In this document: positions 8,431 to 19,449 of the stretch, piece by piece
Layout of the letters: every line of letters starts with the position of its first letter
Numbering within the stretch: the first letter of the stretch is position 1
Assembly: GCF_000331735.1 (NCBI RefSeq)
Contig: NC_020126.1
Span: 7,753,501 to 7,817,500 of the forward strand
Direction: 5' to 3'
Length of the DNA stretch: 64,000 nt
Source: Myxococcus stipitatus DSM 14675
Lineage (GTDB): Bacteria > Myxococcota > Myxococcia > Myxococcales > Myxococcaceae
Notes under the pieces: model-generated
What the model was told of the DNA's origin: nothing
Database searches by the model: none
What the model saw: the letters and a program-made list of their open reading frames with translations, nothing else
Made by a program: the position numbers and the translations under genes

Positions 8431-11400
8431 AGCGTCAGCTCCTCGAGCTCGGTCTGCGCGCCTTCGGTGGGGACGCGTGAGAGCAGCTCGCTGAGCTCGA
8501 GCTGCTCGTGCATCACCTCCACGATTCCAGCGAGGCCCGACCCGTCGATGAAGCGGGCCAGGGGAAGGTCGACCCCCAGCTCGCGGCCCATGCGGTTCTT
8601 CAGCTCCACGGCGCGCAGCGAATCGAGCCCCATCTCGTTCAGGGAGATGGTCCGCTGGAGCATCTCGTGCTCCGGAGGGAAGCCCAGCAGGGCCGCGAGC
8701 CGGCCCTGGAAGTAGTGCTTCAAGAGCCCTCGGCGGCGCGTCCCGTCCGAGCGCTTGAACTCCTCCAGCAGCTCCACCAACCGCACGGTGGTGACCGAGC
8801 GGGCCTGCTCCTGCGTGGCCAGCTCGGAGAACAGCGGCCCGTGTCCCGCGGAGGGCGTCGCCTCCACCGAGGAGAGGTTGACGGGCACCACGCCCACCTG
8901 CGCGAGGTCGCGGCCCAGCAGCTCCTCGAGAACTCGCAGCGCCCGCTGGGGAGACAGGCTCGTGGCGTCCGGCGCGCGCCCTGGGACTCGGCCCTTCTCC
9001 GCCATGCCGCCACCGGACCAGCGCCCCCAGTTGATGCTGAGCGCGGGCAGGCCCTTCGCGCGGCGATGATGCGCCAGCGCGTCCAGGAAGGTGTTGGCGG
9101 CGACGTAGTTGGCCTGTCCCGCCACACCGACGAGCGACGCGGCGGACGAGTACATGACGAAGAGGTCGAGCGGGAGCCCCTCGGTGGCCTGATGCAGGTT
9201 CCACGCACCCAGCACCTTGGGCGCGAACACCCGCGCCAGCCGCTCCCGGTCCTGGCGCAGGAACACGCCATCCTCCAGCACGCCCGCCGTGTGGAAGAGA
9301 CCGCGCAGCGTCGAGCCGCGCGCGGAGACCTCCTCCACGACCCGGCGCACGTCCTCCAGGCGCGAGACATCACCGCGCGCCACAAAGACCTCGCAGCCAC
9401 GCGCGCGCAGCGCCTCGAGCCGGGCCTGTGCTTCATCACCCGGCGCTCCACGTCCCATCAGGACCAGCTGGCGAGCACCGGCCTCCACCAGCCATGCGGC
9501 GGTGGCCAGGCCCAGGGCGCCCAGCCCTCCCGTGACGAGGTAGGCGCCGTCCGCCTGGATGGACACGGGACTGGCGCGGTTCGACAGCGCACCGGGCCTC
9601 GCGAGTCGGGCGGCGAGGAGCTTGGAGCCTCGCAGCGCGAGCATGTTCTCGCCCGGTGCCACGGTCAGCCTCTCGAACCACCGCGTGGCCGCATCCTCGC
9701 TGTCGTCCAGGTCCACCATCCGGCAGCTCAGCTCCGGATGCTCGATGGCGGCGGCGCGGCAGAGGCCCCAGAGCGTCGACTGCGCGAGCCCCGTCACGGC
9801 GTCGCCTGGCGCGGCATGGATGGCGCCTCGGGTCACCAGCCACAGCACGGGCTTCTGCGCCCAGCTCGCACGCGCCATCGCCTGGACCAGGTGGAGCACT
9901 CCGGCCGCGCTCCGCGACGTGGCCCCCGCCAGCGACTCCGGGGAGAGGGCCTCGGCCTCCGGCTCGTCCAGGCCCCAGAGACACACGACGGTCGTCGGCG
10001 CGGCCCCTTCCGAGGACAGCTCCGTGAGGAGTCGGGTGAAGCCCTCGGGGGCGCTCGGGTCCAGGCGCGTGAGGCCCGGCTCGGAGCGCTCGTAGCCAGG
10101 TCCCGGAGTCACGACCTCGCAGCTCCCGCCATGACGCTGGACCTGTTCCTTCAGCGCGTGCGCCGCACCTCCTGCGTCCGCGAGCACCCACCAGCGGCCC
10201 GACAGGAGCGGGAGCGGCCCCTTCGTCCGCGCCGCCTGCTCCCGCCACGCCAGCTCGAAGAGCAGCTCCCGCGCGGAGTCCGAGAACGAGGTCATCAGCG
10301 CGCGCCGGTCGCTCTGCTTGAGCAACAGCCCCTGGACCTCGGCGACGAGCTCGCCCTCCTCTCCGAGGACTCGCAGGTCACAGCTCATCAGCTCATCGGT
10401 GGCGGTGACGCGACCGTCATGGCGCGCGTGAACCCAGACACTGGCTCCGGGCTTCTTGAACCAGCGCAGGCGCTCGATGCCGACGGGCATGCGCTGTCGA
10501 TGGGCCTGCCCCTCCTTCGCCTCCTCCATGAACAAGGCCGCGGCCGTCTGGAAGCAGGCATCGAGGAGCAACGGATGCAGCCGGTACGCCCCCATGCCGA
10601 CCACCTGGCTGTCATGGAGCCGGAGGTGGGCGAGGCAGGCGTTGGTGCCGAACCGCAGGGACTCGATGGCCCGGAACGACGGGCCGTACTCGATTCCGTG
10701 TCGGGCCATCAGCTCGAACAGCGGCTGCGCGGACCGGGGCGGAGAGAAGCGGGAGAACAGCTCCGACGCCAGCTCCACCGGCCGCACGGACTCGCGATGC
10801 TCGGTGAGGTATCCGTGGGCCAGACGCACCCAGTCCTGGTCCGGGCCCGCCGCGCCCTGTCCGTAGATTTCGAAGTGCGTGCGCCCCGCCTCCGGCGTCA
10901 GCACTGTCTGGACGTCATGCGCCTCGCCCTCGCCGAGCACGAGCGGGCGCTCCAGCTCGACGGAGCTCAGCTCGAACAGTGACTCCGACTTCGAGGCGGA
11001 GTGCGCGGCCCCGAGCGCCATCTCGGCGTAGCAAGCAGCCGGAAGGATCGTCGTGCCGAAGACGCGGTGGTCGGCGATGAACGAGGGCTCGGAGGCACTC
11101 AGGCGCGACGTGAAGCGCAGCGTCTTCGTTCCCGCCAGCGCCAGGGGCGCGCCCACCAGCGGGTGGACCTTGCCGCGAGACACCTGCTGCCTCCCCACCA
11201 GTCCCTCGGTCTGGGTGTCCAGCCAGTAGCGCTCTCGCCGGAAGGGGTACGTCGGCAAGGTGGCCGAGCGCCGCTCGAACGGTGCGTCGAACGCGGCCCA
11301 GTCCACCTCGAAGCCGCGCGAGTAGAGGGTGCCCAGCGTGGAGAGCAGCTGCGCTGTCTCGCCAGACGAGGCGCGCAGGCTCGGAAGCCAGCACAGCTCC

Positions 11401-13928
11401 TCCGCGTCCTGGAACATGCGCCGGCCGATGCCCGCGAGGATGGGCGCGGGCCCCACCTCGAGGAAGGTCCGATGCTGCTGTCCGCGAAGGACCTCCAGCG
11501 CCGAGGCGAAGGCGACGGGCTCTCGGAGGTGACGGCCCCAGTAGTCCGGCCGGGTCAGCTCCTCCGCGACGAGCCTCCCCTCCAGCGAGGAGACGAAGGG
11601 GATGCGTGGCGTGGAGAGCGGGATGCCCTCGAAGCCCGCGGTGAAGGGCGCCACCACCGGGTCCATGAGCGACGAGTGGAAGGCGAGGGAGACGGGCAGC
11701 CGCTTGCAGGGGATGCCCTTCCCCACGAGGGTCACCGCGACTTCGGTGAGGGCCGTGCTGTCGCCTGACAGAACCAGGTCCTCGGGACCGTTGACCGCCG
11801 CGAGACAGACCCGCTCCGCGAACGGAGCGACCACGGGCGCCAGCGCCTCCAGCGTGGCGGTGACGGCCAGCATCGCTCCGTCGCCCGGAGCCGCATGGAT
11901 GAGCCGGGAGCGCTCGACGACCCGCTTCAGCGCGTCCTCGATGGAGAGGACTCCCGCGACCACCGCCGCGGGATACTCACCCAGGCTGTGCCCCGCCACG
12001 GCGCCCGGGACGATTCCCCACGAGGCCCACAGCTCCGCCAGCGCGTACTCCAGCGCCACGAGCGCCGGCTGCGCATGACGCGTGTCCGCGAGCAAGGCAG
12101 CGGAGGATTCTCCATGCAGGATGTCCTCGAGCCGAGGCTCGAGCAACCCTTCGAGCGCGCTCGAACAGCGGCGCAGCGCCTCGCGGAACACAGGCCAGGT
12201 CTCCGCGAGCTCGCGGCCCACACCAGGGCTCAGTGAACCCTGCCCCGTGAACAGGAAGACGGGCTTCGGCAGCTCCGTCCCTCGCCTCGGCTCGCGCTGG
12301 GAGCGCGGCTTCTCGGCGCGCAGGCGAGACAGGCCCGCCTGAAGCTCGGCCGAGGTGGCGCCGGTGATGGCCGCGCGATGCTCGAAGTGGGAGCGGCCGG
12401 CGTTGGCCGTGTAGCACCAGTCCCCCAGGGCGCCATCATCCGCTGGCAGCGCCGACGCGTGTGCCTCCACCAGCGCATCGAGGGCGGCCTCGGTCTTGGC
12501 CGACAAGGTCAGCACATGGACGGGGCGCGCGCGCTCCGCGGGCGGGCGCGGCAGCACGGGAGCCTCCTCCACCACGAGGTGCACGTTGGTGCCGCTGAAG
12601 CCGAAGCTGCTGAGCCCCGCGAGCCGCCGCTGCGCTCCCCTCGGCCAGGGCCTCAGCGCCGTGGGGATGACCACGGGCAGGTCGTCCCAGCGGATGTTCG
12701 GGTTCGGGTGCTCGAAGTGGAGATGCGAGGGGATGGCTTCGTTCTGGAGGGACAGCAGCACCTTGATGAGGCCCGCGATGCCCGCGGCGGCCTCCAGGTG
12801 TCCGATGTTCGTCTTCACGGAGCCCACGAACAGCGGCTCGGCCCGCGTGGACTTGCGGCCGAAGACGGACCGAAGCGCCTCCATCTCGATGGGGTCGCCG
12901 AGCGCGGTCCCTGTTCCGTGGGCCTCGATGTAGCTGACCTGGTCGGGCTCCACGCCACAGCCATCCAGCGCCATGCGGATGACGCGCTCCTGCGCGCGAC
13001 CATTCGGCACCATCAGCCCGCTGCTGCGTCCATCGTGGTTGAGCGCCGAACCTCGGATGACGCCGAGAATCGGGTCGCCATGCGCCAGCGCGTCCGACAG
13101 GCGCTTGAGCACGACCATGCCGCACCCTTCTCCGCGCGCGAACCCATCCGCGGACGCGTCGAAGGCCTTGCAGCGTCCGTCCGCGGACAGCATCCGGTTC
13201 TGGCACTCCACCATCATGGTGACGGGCGACAGGCTCAGGCTGACGCCGCCGGCGAGCGCCATGTCGCTCTCGTCGTTGCGCAGGCTCTGACACGCGAGGT
13301 GCACGGTGACCGCGGAGGAGGAGCACGCGGTGTCCACGGTGAGCGCGGGCCCCTGGAACCCCAGGGTGTGGGAGATGCGCCCCGCCGCCATCGACGGATA
13401 GTTGAGCGACGACGAGGAGATCTCCACGTCGGCGCTGATGCCCAGCACGTTGTAGTCGTTGTGCATCAGTCCCACGAAGATGCCGGTCCGGCTCCCGGCC
13501 AGCCCCGAGGGAGGAATGCCCGCGCGCTCCAGGGCCCTCCAGCACTCCTCCAGCAGCATGCGCTGCTGCGGGTCCATGAACTTCGCGTCGCGCGGGGCGA
13601 TGCCGAAGAACGAGGGCTCGAACAGGTCCACGTTCTCGATGAAGGCGCCGCGCCGGGTGTAGACCTTGCCGTGGGTTCCCGGCGTGGGGTCGTAGACGTT
13701 GTCGATGTTCCAGCGCTCGGGTGGGACTTCGCGCGTCGTGTCCCTGCCGTCGCGGAGCACTTCCCAGAAGGTCTCCGGCAGCTCACCGCCACCAGGGAAA
13801 CGGCACGACATGCCGATGACGGCGATGGGCTCGGCGGCCAGGAGTTCCTTCTTGGCGCGAAGCTGACTCGCGAGATAGGCGAGCTTGACGGTGGGTAGCT
13901 CTGAGATGCGGGTCGGTAGTTTCGCCAT
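8427..13928 (-). CDS. Type I PKS module KS-AT-DH-KR-ACP (polyene extension)
   Basis: This 1,833-residue single module has an N-terminal helical docking segment (1-35). The KS has Cys202 in DTACSSS, EAHGTGT and [10 protein letters not shown], so it looks fully active. The AT has Ser648 in GHSLGE and an AFHS specificity motif, predicting malonyl-CoA. The DH has His954 in [10 protein letters not shown] and Asp in DACFQ. The KR has an N-terminal structural half and a GGLGALG cofactor loop near residue 1468, with Tyr1608 in GQANYVAAN. The ACP has Ser1770 in MGLDSL. No ER or methyltransferase is present, so each use yields one trans-type double bond. Its start lies 7 bases after the upstream PKS stop. 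It precedes the releasing NRPS. If the product is a long polyene, this module and its twin upstream probably act more than once. Confidence 0.95.
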   Translation of the reverse strand: MAKLPTRISELPTVKLAYLASQLRAKKELLAAEPIAVIGMSCRFPGGGELPETFWEVLRDGRDTTREVPPERWNIDNVYDPTPGTHGKVYTRRGAFIENVDLFEPSFFGIAPRDAKFMDPQQRMLLEECWRALERAGIPPSGLAGSRTGIFVGLMHNDYNVLGISADVEISSSSLNYPSMAAGRISHTLGFQGPALTVDTACSSSAVTVHLACQSLRNDESDMALAGGVSLSLSPVTMMVECQNRMLSADGRCKAFDASADGFARGEGCGMVVLKRLSDALAHGDPILGVIRGSALNHDGRSSGLMVPNGRAQERVIRMALDGCGVEPDQVSYIEAHGTGTALGDPIEMEALRSVFGRKSTRAEPLFVGSVKTNIGHLEAAAGIAGLIKVLLSLQNEAIPSHLHFEHPNPNIRWDDLPVVIPTALRPWPRGAQRRLAGLSSFGFSGTNVHLVVEEAPVLPRPPAERARPVHVLTLSAKTEAALDALVEAHASALPADDGALGDWCYTANAGRSHFEHRAAITGATSAELQAGLSRLRAEKPRSQREPRRGTELPKPVFLFTGQGSLSPGVGRELAETWPVFREALRRCSSALEGLLEPRLEDILHGESSAALLADTRHAQPALVALEYALAELWASWGIVPGAVAGHSLGEYPAAVVAGVLSIEDALKRVVERSRLIHAAPGDGAMLAVTATLEALAPVVAPFAERVCLAAVNGPEDLVLSGDSTALTEVAVTLVGKGIPCKRLPVSLAFHSSLMDPVVAPFTAGFEGIPLSTPRIPFVSSLEGRLVAEELTRPDYWGRHLREPVAFASALEVLRGQQHRTFLEVGPAPILAGIGRRMFQDAEELCWLPSLRASSGETAQLLSTLGTLYSRGFEVDWAAFDAPFERRSATLPTYPFRRERYWLDTQTEGLVGRQQVSRGKVHPLVGAPLALAGTKTLRFTSRLSASEPSFIADHRVFGTTILPAACYAEMALGAAHSASKSESLFELSSVELERPLVLGEGEAHDVQTVLTPEAGRTHFEIYGQGAAGPDQDWVRLAHGYLTEHRESVRPVELASELFSRFSPPRSAQPLFELMARHGIEYGPSFRAIESLRFGTNACLAHLRLHDSQVVGMGAYRLHPLLLDACFQTAAALFMEEAKEGQAHRQRMPVGIERLRWFKKPGASVWVHARHDGRVTATDELMSCDLRVLGEEGELVAEVQGLLLKQSDRRALMTSFSDSARELLFELAWREQAARTKGPLPLLSGRWWVLADAGGAAHALKEQVQRHGGSCEVVTPGPGYERSEPGLTRLDPSAPEGFTRLLTELSSEGAAPTTVVCLWGLDEPEAEALSPESLAGATSRSAAGVLHLVQAMARASWAQKPVLWLVTRGAIHAAPGDAVTGLAQSTLWGLCRAAAIEHPELSCRMVDLDDSEDAATRWFERLTVAPGENMLALRGSKLLAARLARPGALSNRASPVSIQADGAYLVTGGLGALGLATAAWLVEAGARQLVLMGRGAPGDEAQARLEALRARGCEVFVARGDVSRLEDVRRVVEEVSARGSTLRGLFHTAGVLEDGVFLRQDRERLARVFAPKVLGAWNLHQATEGLPLDLFVMYSSAASLVGVAGQANYVAANTFLDALAHHRRAKGLPALSINWGRWSGGGMAEKGRVPGRAPDATSLSPQRALRVLEELLGRDLAQVGVVPVNLSSVEATPSAGHGPLFSELATQEQARSVTTVRLVELLEEFKRSDGTRRRGLLKHYFQGRLAALLGFPPEHEMLQRTISLNEMGLDSLRAVELKNRMGRELGVDLPLARFIDGSGLAGIVEVMHEQLELSELLSRVPTEGAQTELEELTL

Positions 13929-13935
13929 CCGGTCC

Positions 13936-16900
13936 TCAGCGGGTGAGCGCGCTCATCAGCTCCTGGTCGATGAGAGAGGTGAGTTCTTGCTCCGACAGGG
14001 TCTGGATCTCCGCGGCCAGTGAGTCGTCCCGGGCCGGTCCCTCCACTCGCTTCGGTGCCTCCCCGCCAAGTCCCAGCTCTCCCGCCAGGTGCGAGACGAG
14101 TCCCGCCACCGAGGGGAAGTCGAAGACCAGCGTCGAACGCAGGTTCCTGCCCAGGCTGCTGGCGAGGCGGTTCTTGAGCTCCACCGCCAGGAGCGAATCG
14201 AAGCCGAGGTCGAACAGGCGCTCGTGCCCCGAGAGCCGCTCCGACTCCGCGAGCCCCAGCGTCCGCGAGACCTGACTCGACACGTGCTGGCGCAGCAGCT
14301 CCAGCCTGCGGGTCGGCGCGGCGGCCTCCAGCTGTGCGCGGAACACGGGTGCGCGAGGCGCGTGCGGCGTCGTCCCGAGCAGCCCTTGGAAGAAGGCCTG
14401 ACGCGACAGCCCCGGCCACTTCTCTCCCAGCCGTCTCCAGTCGACAGGGAAGACGCCCAACGAAGCGCCCGCGCCTCCCATGAGGCGCTCGAGGACCTCG
14501 AGCCCCCGCTCGACGGGAATCGTCTCGAACCCCATGGCCGAGGATGTTCCCTCCGCCGCCGAGCCCAGCCGCGCGGCCATGCCCGTCTCCGCCCAGGAGC
14601 CCCAGTTGAGGGTCAGCGCGGGGAGTCCCTGTGCATGACGGAGGTGGGCCAGCGCATCCAGGAAAGCGTTCGCGGCGACGTAGTTCGACTGTCCCGGAGT
14701 CCCGAGGAGAGACGCCGCCGAGGAGAAGCAGATGAAGAAGTCCAGCGGCAGCCCGGCGCTGAGCTCGTGCAGGTTCCACGCGCCCTGGACCTTGGGGGCC
14801 AGCACCTCGTGAAGCTGCTCGGCGGTCTGATGGACGAGGGTGCCGTCGTGGAGGACCCCCGCCACGTGGAAGAGACCTCGCAGCGGAGGCGCGCCACGCG
14901 CTTCAGACAGAGCCGCCGCCACCGCGTCGCGCGAGGCGAGGTCCGCCTGGGCCACCCGCACGTGGACGCCTCGCGCCTCCAGCGCCTCGATTCGCCGCTG
15001 GGCTTCCGGTGAGGGACCGCGCCGGCCCAGCAGGAGGAGGTGCTTCGCGCCTCGGTCCGCCAGCCATCCCGCGAGTCGGAGCCCAAGTCCTCCCAGGCCC
15101 CCCGCGATGAGATAGGACGCCGCCGGGGAGACCTCCAGCTTCCGAGACATCGCACGAGGGCGGGCGTGCTCCAGGCGGGCGGTGTGAAGAGCCCCCGTCC
15201 GCACCGCGACCTGGCACTCCTGCTCGGGCAGCGCGCACGCGCGGAGGAGCGCCTCCGCGTCGGTGGGGACTGGCTCACCAGGAAGGTCGACGCGGAGACA
15301 GCGCAGCTCGGGCAGCTCCGTCGACACCGCCTGCCCGAATCCCCACAGCGGAGCCTGAGCGATGCGAGGCCCCTGTACATCAGCGGGCAGCGCTTGCGTG
15401 CCTCGGGTGGCGATGACGAGTCGGGGCGCCGGTGCCCACGAGCGTTGCGCCAAGGCCCTCACCAGATGCAGCGCGCCCACACAGCCGGAGCGCTGCGCGG
15501 ACTCCAGCGAGTCCCCCGCGTCGAGCCCCCACAGGTACAGGAGTCCCTGAGGCGACGCGCCATCCCACGTGGAGAAGAGCTGCTCGAAGTGAGCGGGCCG
15601 CGCGGGGTCCACCTGGAAGCCAGTGGGACCCTGGAGGAACTCCGAGCCCTGGCGCACGCGCGTGACGCGAGCACCGCGCTGTTCGAGCAGCGCGGCCACT
15701 TCCTCGCCGAAGCCCGCCTCGTCGGTGAAGAGGACCCAGTGCGGGTCCGACACGCGCTCGGCCTCGGGGGAGGCACACGGGCTCCAGGTGACGCGGTAGA
15801 GCCACTCCCGCCAGTCCACCTCGAGGCCACGCAGCAAGACGTCGCGGTCCGCCCCGCGGACGGAGAGCCCCGTGAGGGACGCGACCACGGTGCCGTCCTC
15901 CGCGCACAGGGTCATGTCGGTGATGGGGTGCCCCGCCGCTTCGGCCTCCGGGCGCTGCGTGGCATAGGTCCACAGACGCTCGGGCAGGCGCCGGTGCAGG
16001 TCGAGGCGCTGGATGGCGACGGGGAGCAACAGGCCCTCGTCCTCGGGCGACAGCGGGGTGACGGCGGCGGCCGTGCGGAGGCACGCGTCGAGCAGGGCTG
16101 GATGCGCGCGGTAGCTCACGCCTCCCTCCGCCACTTCGCTGGAGGAGAGCGCCGCATGGGGCCCTCGATGGAGCGAGGACAACACCGACAACGAAGGGCC
16201 GTAGTCGAGCCCACGCTGGCGGATCGCCTCGGAGAAGTCGCCGATGTCCACGGGGCTGGGACAGCTCCGACGCCAGGCATCCAGCTCCAGGCGCGGCGGC
16301 GACGGCAGGGTGCCCTGCGAGGAGACACGGCAGGTCAGGTGCGTCGTCCAGGAGGCCCGTGCTCCGCGCGCCTCCTCCTGGCTCATCACCGTGCAGGTGA
16401 AGCCCGCGGCGCCCTGCTCCTCCAGCAACGTCTGGACGACGCGCGTGCGTTGCTCCGGCAGGACGAGCGGCTGGTGGAGGGTCACCGCCTCCAGCGACAT
16501 CGACTCAGCGCCCACCACCTGCGAGACCGCCGAGGCCACCATCTCCACGAAGGCCGCGGCGGGGACCACCCCCTTGCCGAAGACACGGTGGTCGCTCAGC
16601 AGGGGAAGACTCCGGGCATCCAGCTCCCGCGAGAAGACCGTGGTCCCTTCCCGCAGCGCCGGAGACTCCCAGCGAGCCCCGAGCAGCGGATGCGTCGAGG
16701 GCCGCGTCGGGCGGGCCCACGGCGCGGGGACGTCCAACCAGTGCCGTTGACGCTCGAAGGGATAGGTCGGAAGGGAGATGCGCCTGACGCCCGCGTCGCC
16801 AGCGAGACGCGCTCCATCGACTCTCGCGCCGCGCACGAAGAGCTCCGCGAGGGTCCGGAGCAAGCCCGCGCAAGCCGAGCGCCGAGGGTGCAACGTCTCC

Positions 16901-19440
16901 AGCCACACCGAACCCTCAGGCGCCACCCCATCGCGCGCGAGGTTCGACAGGACGGCCTTCGGCCCCACCTCCACGAAGACACTCACGCCCCGTTGGAGGA
17001 GCGTGCGGAGTCCTTGCTCGAAGCGAACAGGCTCGCGGACATGCCGGACCCAGTAGTCCGGACGCAGGAGCGCCGCGCCAGCCTCCGCCCCATCGAGGTT
17101 GGAGATGAGCGGCACCTCGGGGGCCTGAAGCCGCACAGCTCCGGCCACCCGCGCGAACGCCTCCAACATCGGCTGCATCAGCGGCGAGTGGAACGCGTGC
17201 GAGACCTTCAGGCGCTGGCTCCCGATGCCCTCCGCCGCCAGCTCCCGCGCGATGGCATCGAGCGACGACTCCGCGCCGGAGACCACCGTGTTCCGAGGAC
17301 CGTTGAGCGCCGCCAGCGTCACCCGGTCATGTCCCGCCAATGCACGAAGGGCGCGAGCCTCATCGGTGAAGAGGGCCAGCATCCCGCCGCGCTCGGGCAG
17401 CGCTTGCATCAACCGCGCACGCTCGGCCACGAGCGGGAGCCCCACTTCGGGCGTCAGGGCACCGGCGAAGATGGCCGCGGCGTACTCCCCCACGCTGTGC
17501 CCCAGGACCGCGTCGGGCTGGACGCCCCAGGAGCGCAGCAACCCCGCCACCGCCAGCTCCAGCGCCACGGTGGCCGGTTGCGTGTAGCGGGTCTCGTTCA
17601 GCGCCCCGCTGTCGTCCCGGAACAACACCTCGGTCAGCGGCCTGTCGAGGTGAGGCCCGAGGAGCTCCTCGAAGCGCAGGAGGTCACGACGAAACCCGGG
17701 CTCGGTCTCGAACAGCTCGCGCCCCATCCCCGCGTACTGCGCCCCCTGTCCGGTGAAGAGCCAGGCGACCCGTGGCGACTCCGCCTCGCGCCGCCCTCGT
17801 GTCCCCGTCTCTCCATGGGCGAAGGCACGGAGCGCGGCGACCATCTCCTCGGAGGTCGAGGCGACGAAGGCCGCGCGTTCCTCCATCGAGCCTCGGCTGA
17901 CCCGCGCCGTGTGACAGACGTCCGCGAGCGAGTCCTTGCACGGCCCCGAGAGTGCATCCGCGAACGACTCCGCCAACCGGTGCAGGCTGCCAGCGGAACG
18001 AGCCGAGAGCGTCAGCAGGTCCAAGGGACGCGCGGTGCTCCGAGCAGGTGCCCGCGCGAGCCGTGGCGCGGACTCCAGGATGACGTGGGCATTCGTCCCC
18101 GAGAACCCGAACGAGCTCACGGCCGCGAAGCGAGGCGCCTCCGCCTTCCATCCGCGCCGCTCCGTGGGGACCTCGACGAACAGCCGGCTCCAGTCGACAT
18201 GGGGCGTGGGGGTCCGCAGGTGGAGGTGCGGAGGAATCTCCTCGTTCGCCAGACACAGCGCCGCCTTGAGGACGCCCGCGATACCCGCCGCGCCTTCGAG
18301 GTGGCCCAGGTTCGTCTTCACCGACCCCACCCTCAGCGGCTGCTCGCGCGCCGTCCGGTCGCCGTAGACCGCGCCGAGCGCCTCCAGCTCGATGGGGTCA
18401 CCCAGCGCCGTCCCGGTCCCATGTGCTTCGACGTAGCCCACGCGCGAAGCCTCGACGCGCGCGTCCCGCAGGGCGTCCTGGATGACCTGCCGTTGAGCGA
18501 GGCCGTTGGGGACCGTCAGCCCGCTGGTCCTGCCATCCTGGTTGACCGCCGAGCCTCGGATGACCGCGACGATGGGGTCCTCGTCCGCGAGCGCATCCGA
18601 GAGCCGCCGCAACACGAGGACGCCACAGCCCTCCCCTCTTCCAATCCCGTTGGCCGCCGCGTCGAAGGTCTTGCAGCGACCGTCCGCGGAGAGCATGTGC
18701 GCGCGCGACTCCATCAGCGTCGCGACGGGAGACAGCACCAGGTTCACGCCGCCCACCACCGCGAAGTCGACCTCTCGCTGACGCAGGCTGCGCAGCGCCA
18801 GGTGGAGAGCGACGAGCGAGGACGAGCACGCCGTGTCGACGGTGAGGCTGGGCCCCTGGAAGCCGAACGTGTACGAGAGCCGACCCGAGGCCACGCTCGC
18901 GCTGTTGCCCGCCCCCGTGTGGGCGTCGATGAGCTCGGGGGACTGGGTGGCGAGCTGCGTGTAGTCCTGCCCCATCATCCCGACGAACACGCCCGTCCGC
19001 GTTCCGTGGAGCGAGGCCGGGTTGCGTCCGGAGCTCTCCAGCGCCTCCCAGGTGACCTCCAGCAGGAGCCGGTGCTGCGGGTCCATCCGCGCCGCCTCGC
19101 GCGGAGAGATACCGAAGAACCGGGGCTCGAACTGGTCGATGTCCTCCAGGAAGGAGCCGAAGCGGCAGGAGACCTTCCCGGGCTGGTCCGGGTCTGGATG
19201 GTAGAGGGCGTCCACGTCCCACCGCTCCGGTGGAACCTCGGAGATGGCGTCCGTCCCATCGAGGAGCAGTCGCCAGTAGCGGCCCGGAGTCGAGGCGCCT
19301 CCCGGAAACCGGCACCCCATGCCGACGATGGCCAGGCCCTCGTGTCGCTCGCGCGCGTGGGCGTCGAGCTGCGACTGCGCCTCCTGGAGCTTCAGGAGCG
19401 CCCGCTTCATCAAGTCACCGTATTCGCCGGGGGCTGACAT
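13936..19440 (-). CDS. Type I PKS module KS-AT-DH-KR-ACP (polyene extension)
   Basis: This 1,834-residue module is close in layout and length to the next one downstream. It starts with a short coiled-coil-like docking segment (LMKRALLKLQEAQSQLDAHARE). The KS has Cys205 in DTACSSS, EAHGTGT and NLGHLEGAAG. The AT has Ser649 in GHSVGE and a SHAFHS motif, indicating malonyl-CoA. The DH has His951 in HRVFGKGVVP; the second DH motif reads DACLRT, with Arg in place of the usual Gln after the catalytic Asp, so activity is likely but worth checking. The KR has GGLGGLG and Tyr1587 in GQSNYVAAN. The ACP has Ser1749 in LGFDSL. The C-terminal tail (LSEQELTSLIDQELMSAL) looks like a PKS docking helix. AGGAG precedes the ATG by 6 bases, and the upstream stop is 9 bases away. 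Confidence 0.95.
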   Translation of the reverse strand: MSAPGEYGDLMKRALLKLQEAQSQLDAHARERHEGLAIVGMGCRFPGGASTPGRYWRLLLDGTDAISEVPPERWDVDALYHPDPDQPGKVSCRFGSFLEDIDQFEPRFFGISPREAARMDPQHRLLLEVTWEALESSGRNPASLHGTRTGVFVGMMGQDYTQLATQSPELIDAHTGAGNSASVASGRLSYTFGFQGPSLTVDTACSSSLVALHLALRSLRQREVDFAVVGGVNLVLSPVATLMESRAHMLSADGRCKTFDAAANGIGRGEGCGVLVLRRLSDALADEDPIVAVIRGSAVNQDGRTSGLTVPNGLAQRQVIQDALRDARVEASRVGYVEAHGTGTALGDPIELEALGAVYGDRTAREQPLRVGSVKTNLGHLEGAAGIAGVLKAALCLANEEIPPHLHLRTPTPHVDWSRLFVEVPTERRGWKAEAPRFAAVSSFGFSGTNAHVILESAPRLARAPARSTARPLDLLTLSARSAGSLHRLAESFADALSGPCKDSLADVCHTARVSRGSMEERAAFVASTSEEMVAALRAFAHGETGTRGRREAESPRVAWLFTGQGAQYAGMGRELFETEPGFRRDLLRFEELLGPHLDRPLTEVLFRDDSGALNETRYTQPATVALELAVAGLLRSWGVQPDAVLGHSVGEYAAAIFAGALTPEVGLPLVAERARLMQALPERGGMLALFTDEARALRALAGHDRVTLAALNGPRNTVVSGAESSLDAIARELAAEGIGSQRLKVSHAFHSPLMQPMLEAFARVAGAVRLQAPEVPLISNLDGAEAGAALLRPDYWVRHVREPVRFEQGLRTLLQRGVSVFVEVGPKAVLSNLARDGVAPEGSVWLETLHPRRSACAGLLRTLAELFVRGARVDGARLAGDAGVRRISLPTYPFERQRHWLDVPAPWARPTRPSTHPLLGARWESPALREGTTVFSRELDARSLPLLSDHRVFGKGVVPAAAFVEMVASAVSQVVGAESMSLEAVTLHQPLVLPEQRTRVVQTLLEEQGAAGFTCTVMSQEEARGARASWTTHLTCRVSSQGTLPSPPRLELDAWRRSCPSPVDIGDFSEAIRQRGLDYGPSLSVLSSLHRGPHAALSSSEVAEGGVSYRAHPALLDACLRTAAAVTPLSPEDEGLLLPVAIQRLDLHRRLPERLWTYATQRPEAEAAGHPITDMTLCAEDGTVVASLTGLSVRGADRDVLLRGLEVDWREWLYRVTWSPCASPEAERVSDPHWVLFTDEAGFGEEVAALLEQRGARVTRVRQGSEFLQGPTGFQVDPARPAHFEQLFSTWDGASPQGLLYLWGLDAGDSLESAQRSGCVGALHLVRALAQRSWAPAPRLVIATRGTQALPADVQGPRIAQAPLWGFGQAVSTELPELRCLRVDLPGEPVPTDAEALLRACALPEQECQVAVRTGALHTARLEHARPRAMSRKLEVSPAASYLIAGGLGGLGLRLAGWLADRGAKHLLLLGRRGPSPEAQRRIEALEARGVHVRVAQADLASRDAVAAALSEARGAPPLRGLFHVAGVLHDGTLVHQTAEQLHEVLAPKVQGAWNLHELSAGLPLDFFICFSSAASLLGTPGQSNYVAANAFLDALAHLRHAQGLPALTLNWGSWAETGMAARLGSAAEGTSSAMGFETIPVERGLEVLERLMGGAGASLGVFPVDWRRLGEKWPGLSRQAFFQGLLGTTPHAPRAPVFRAQLEAAAPTRRLELLRQHVSSQVSRTLGLAESERLSGHERLFDLGFDSLLAVELKNRLASSLGRNLRSTLVFDFPSVAGLVSHLAGELGLGGEAPKRVEGPARDDSLAAEIQTLSEQELTSLIDQELMSALTR

Positions 19441-19449
19441 GCGGGGCTC

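Noticed and set aside
8431-9204. Upstream in-frame extension of the terminal NRPS gene
   Set aside because: The extension lies inside the PKS gene in another frame and is low-complexity; the TubC-like docking domain begins exactly at ATG 8430, which overlaps the PKS stop.
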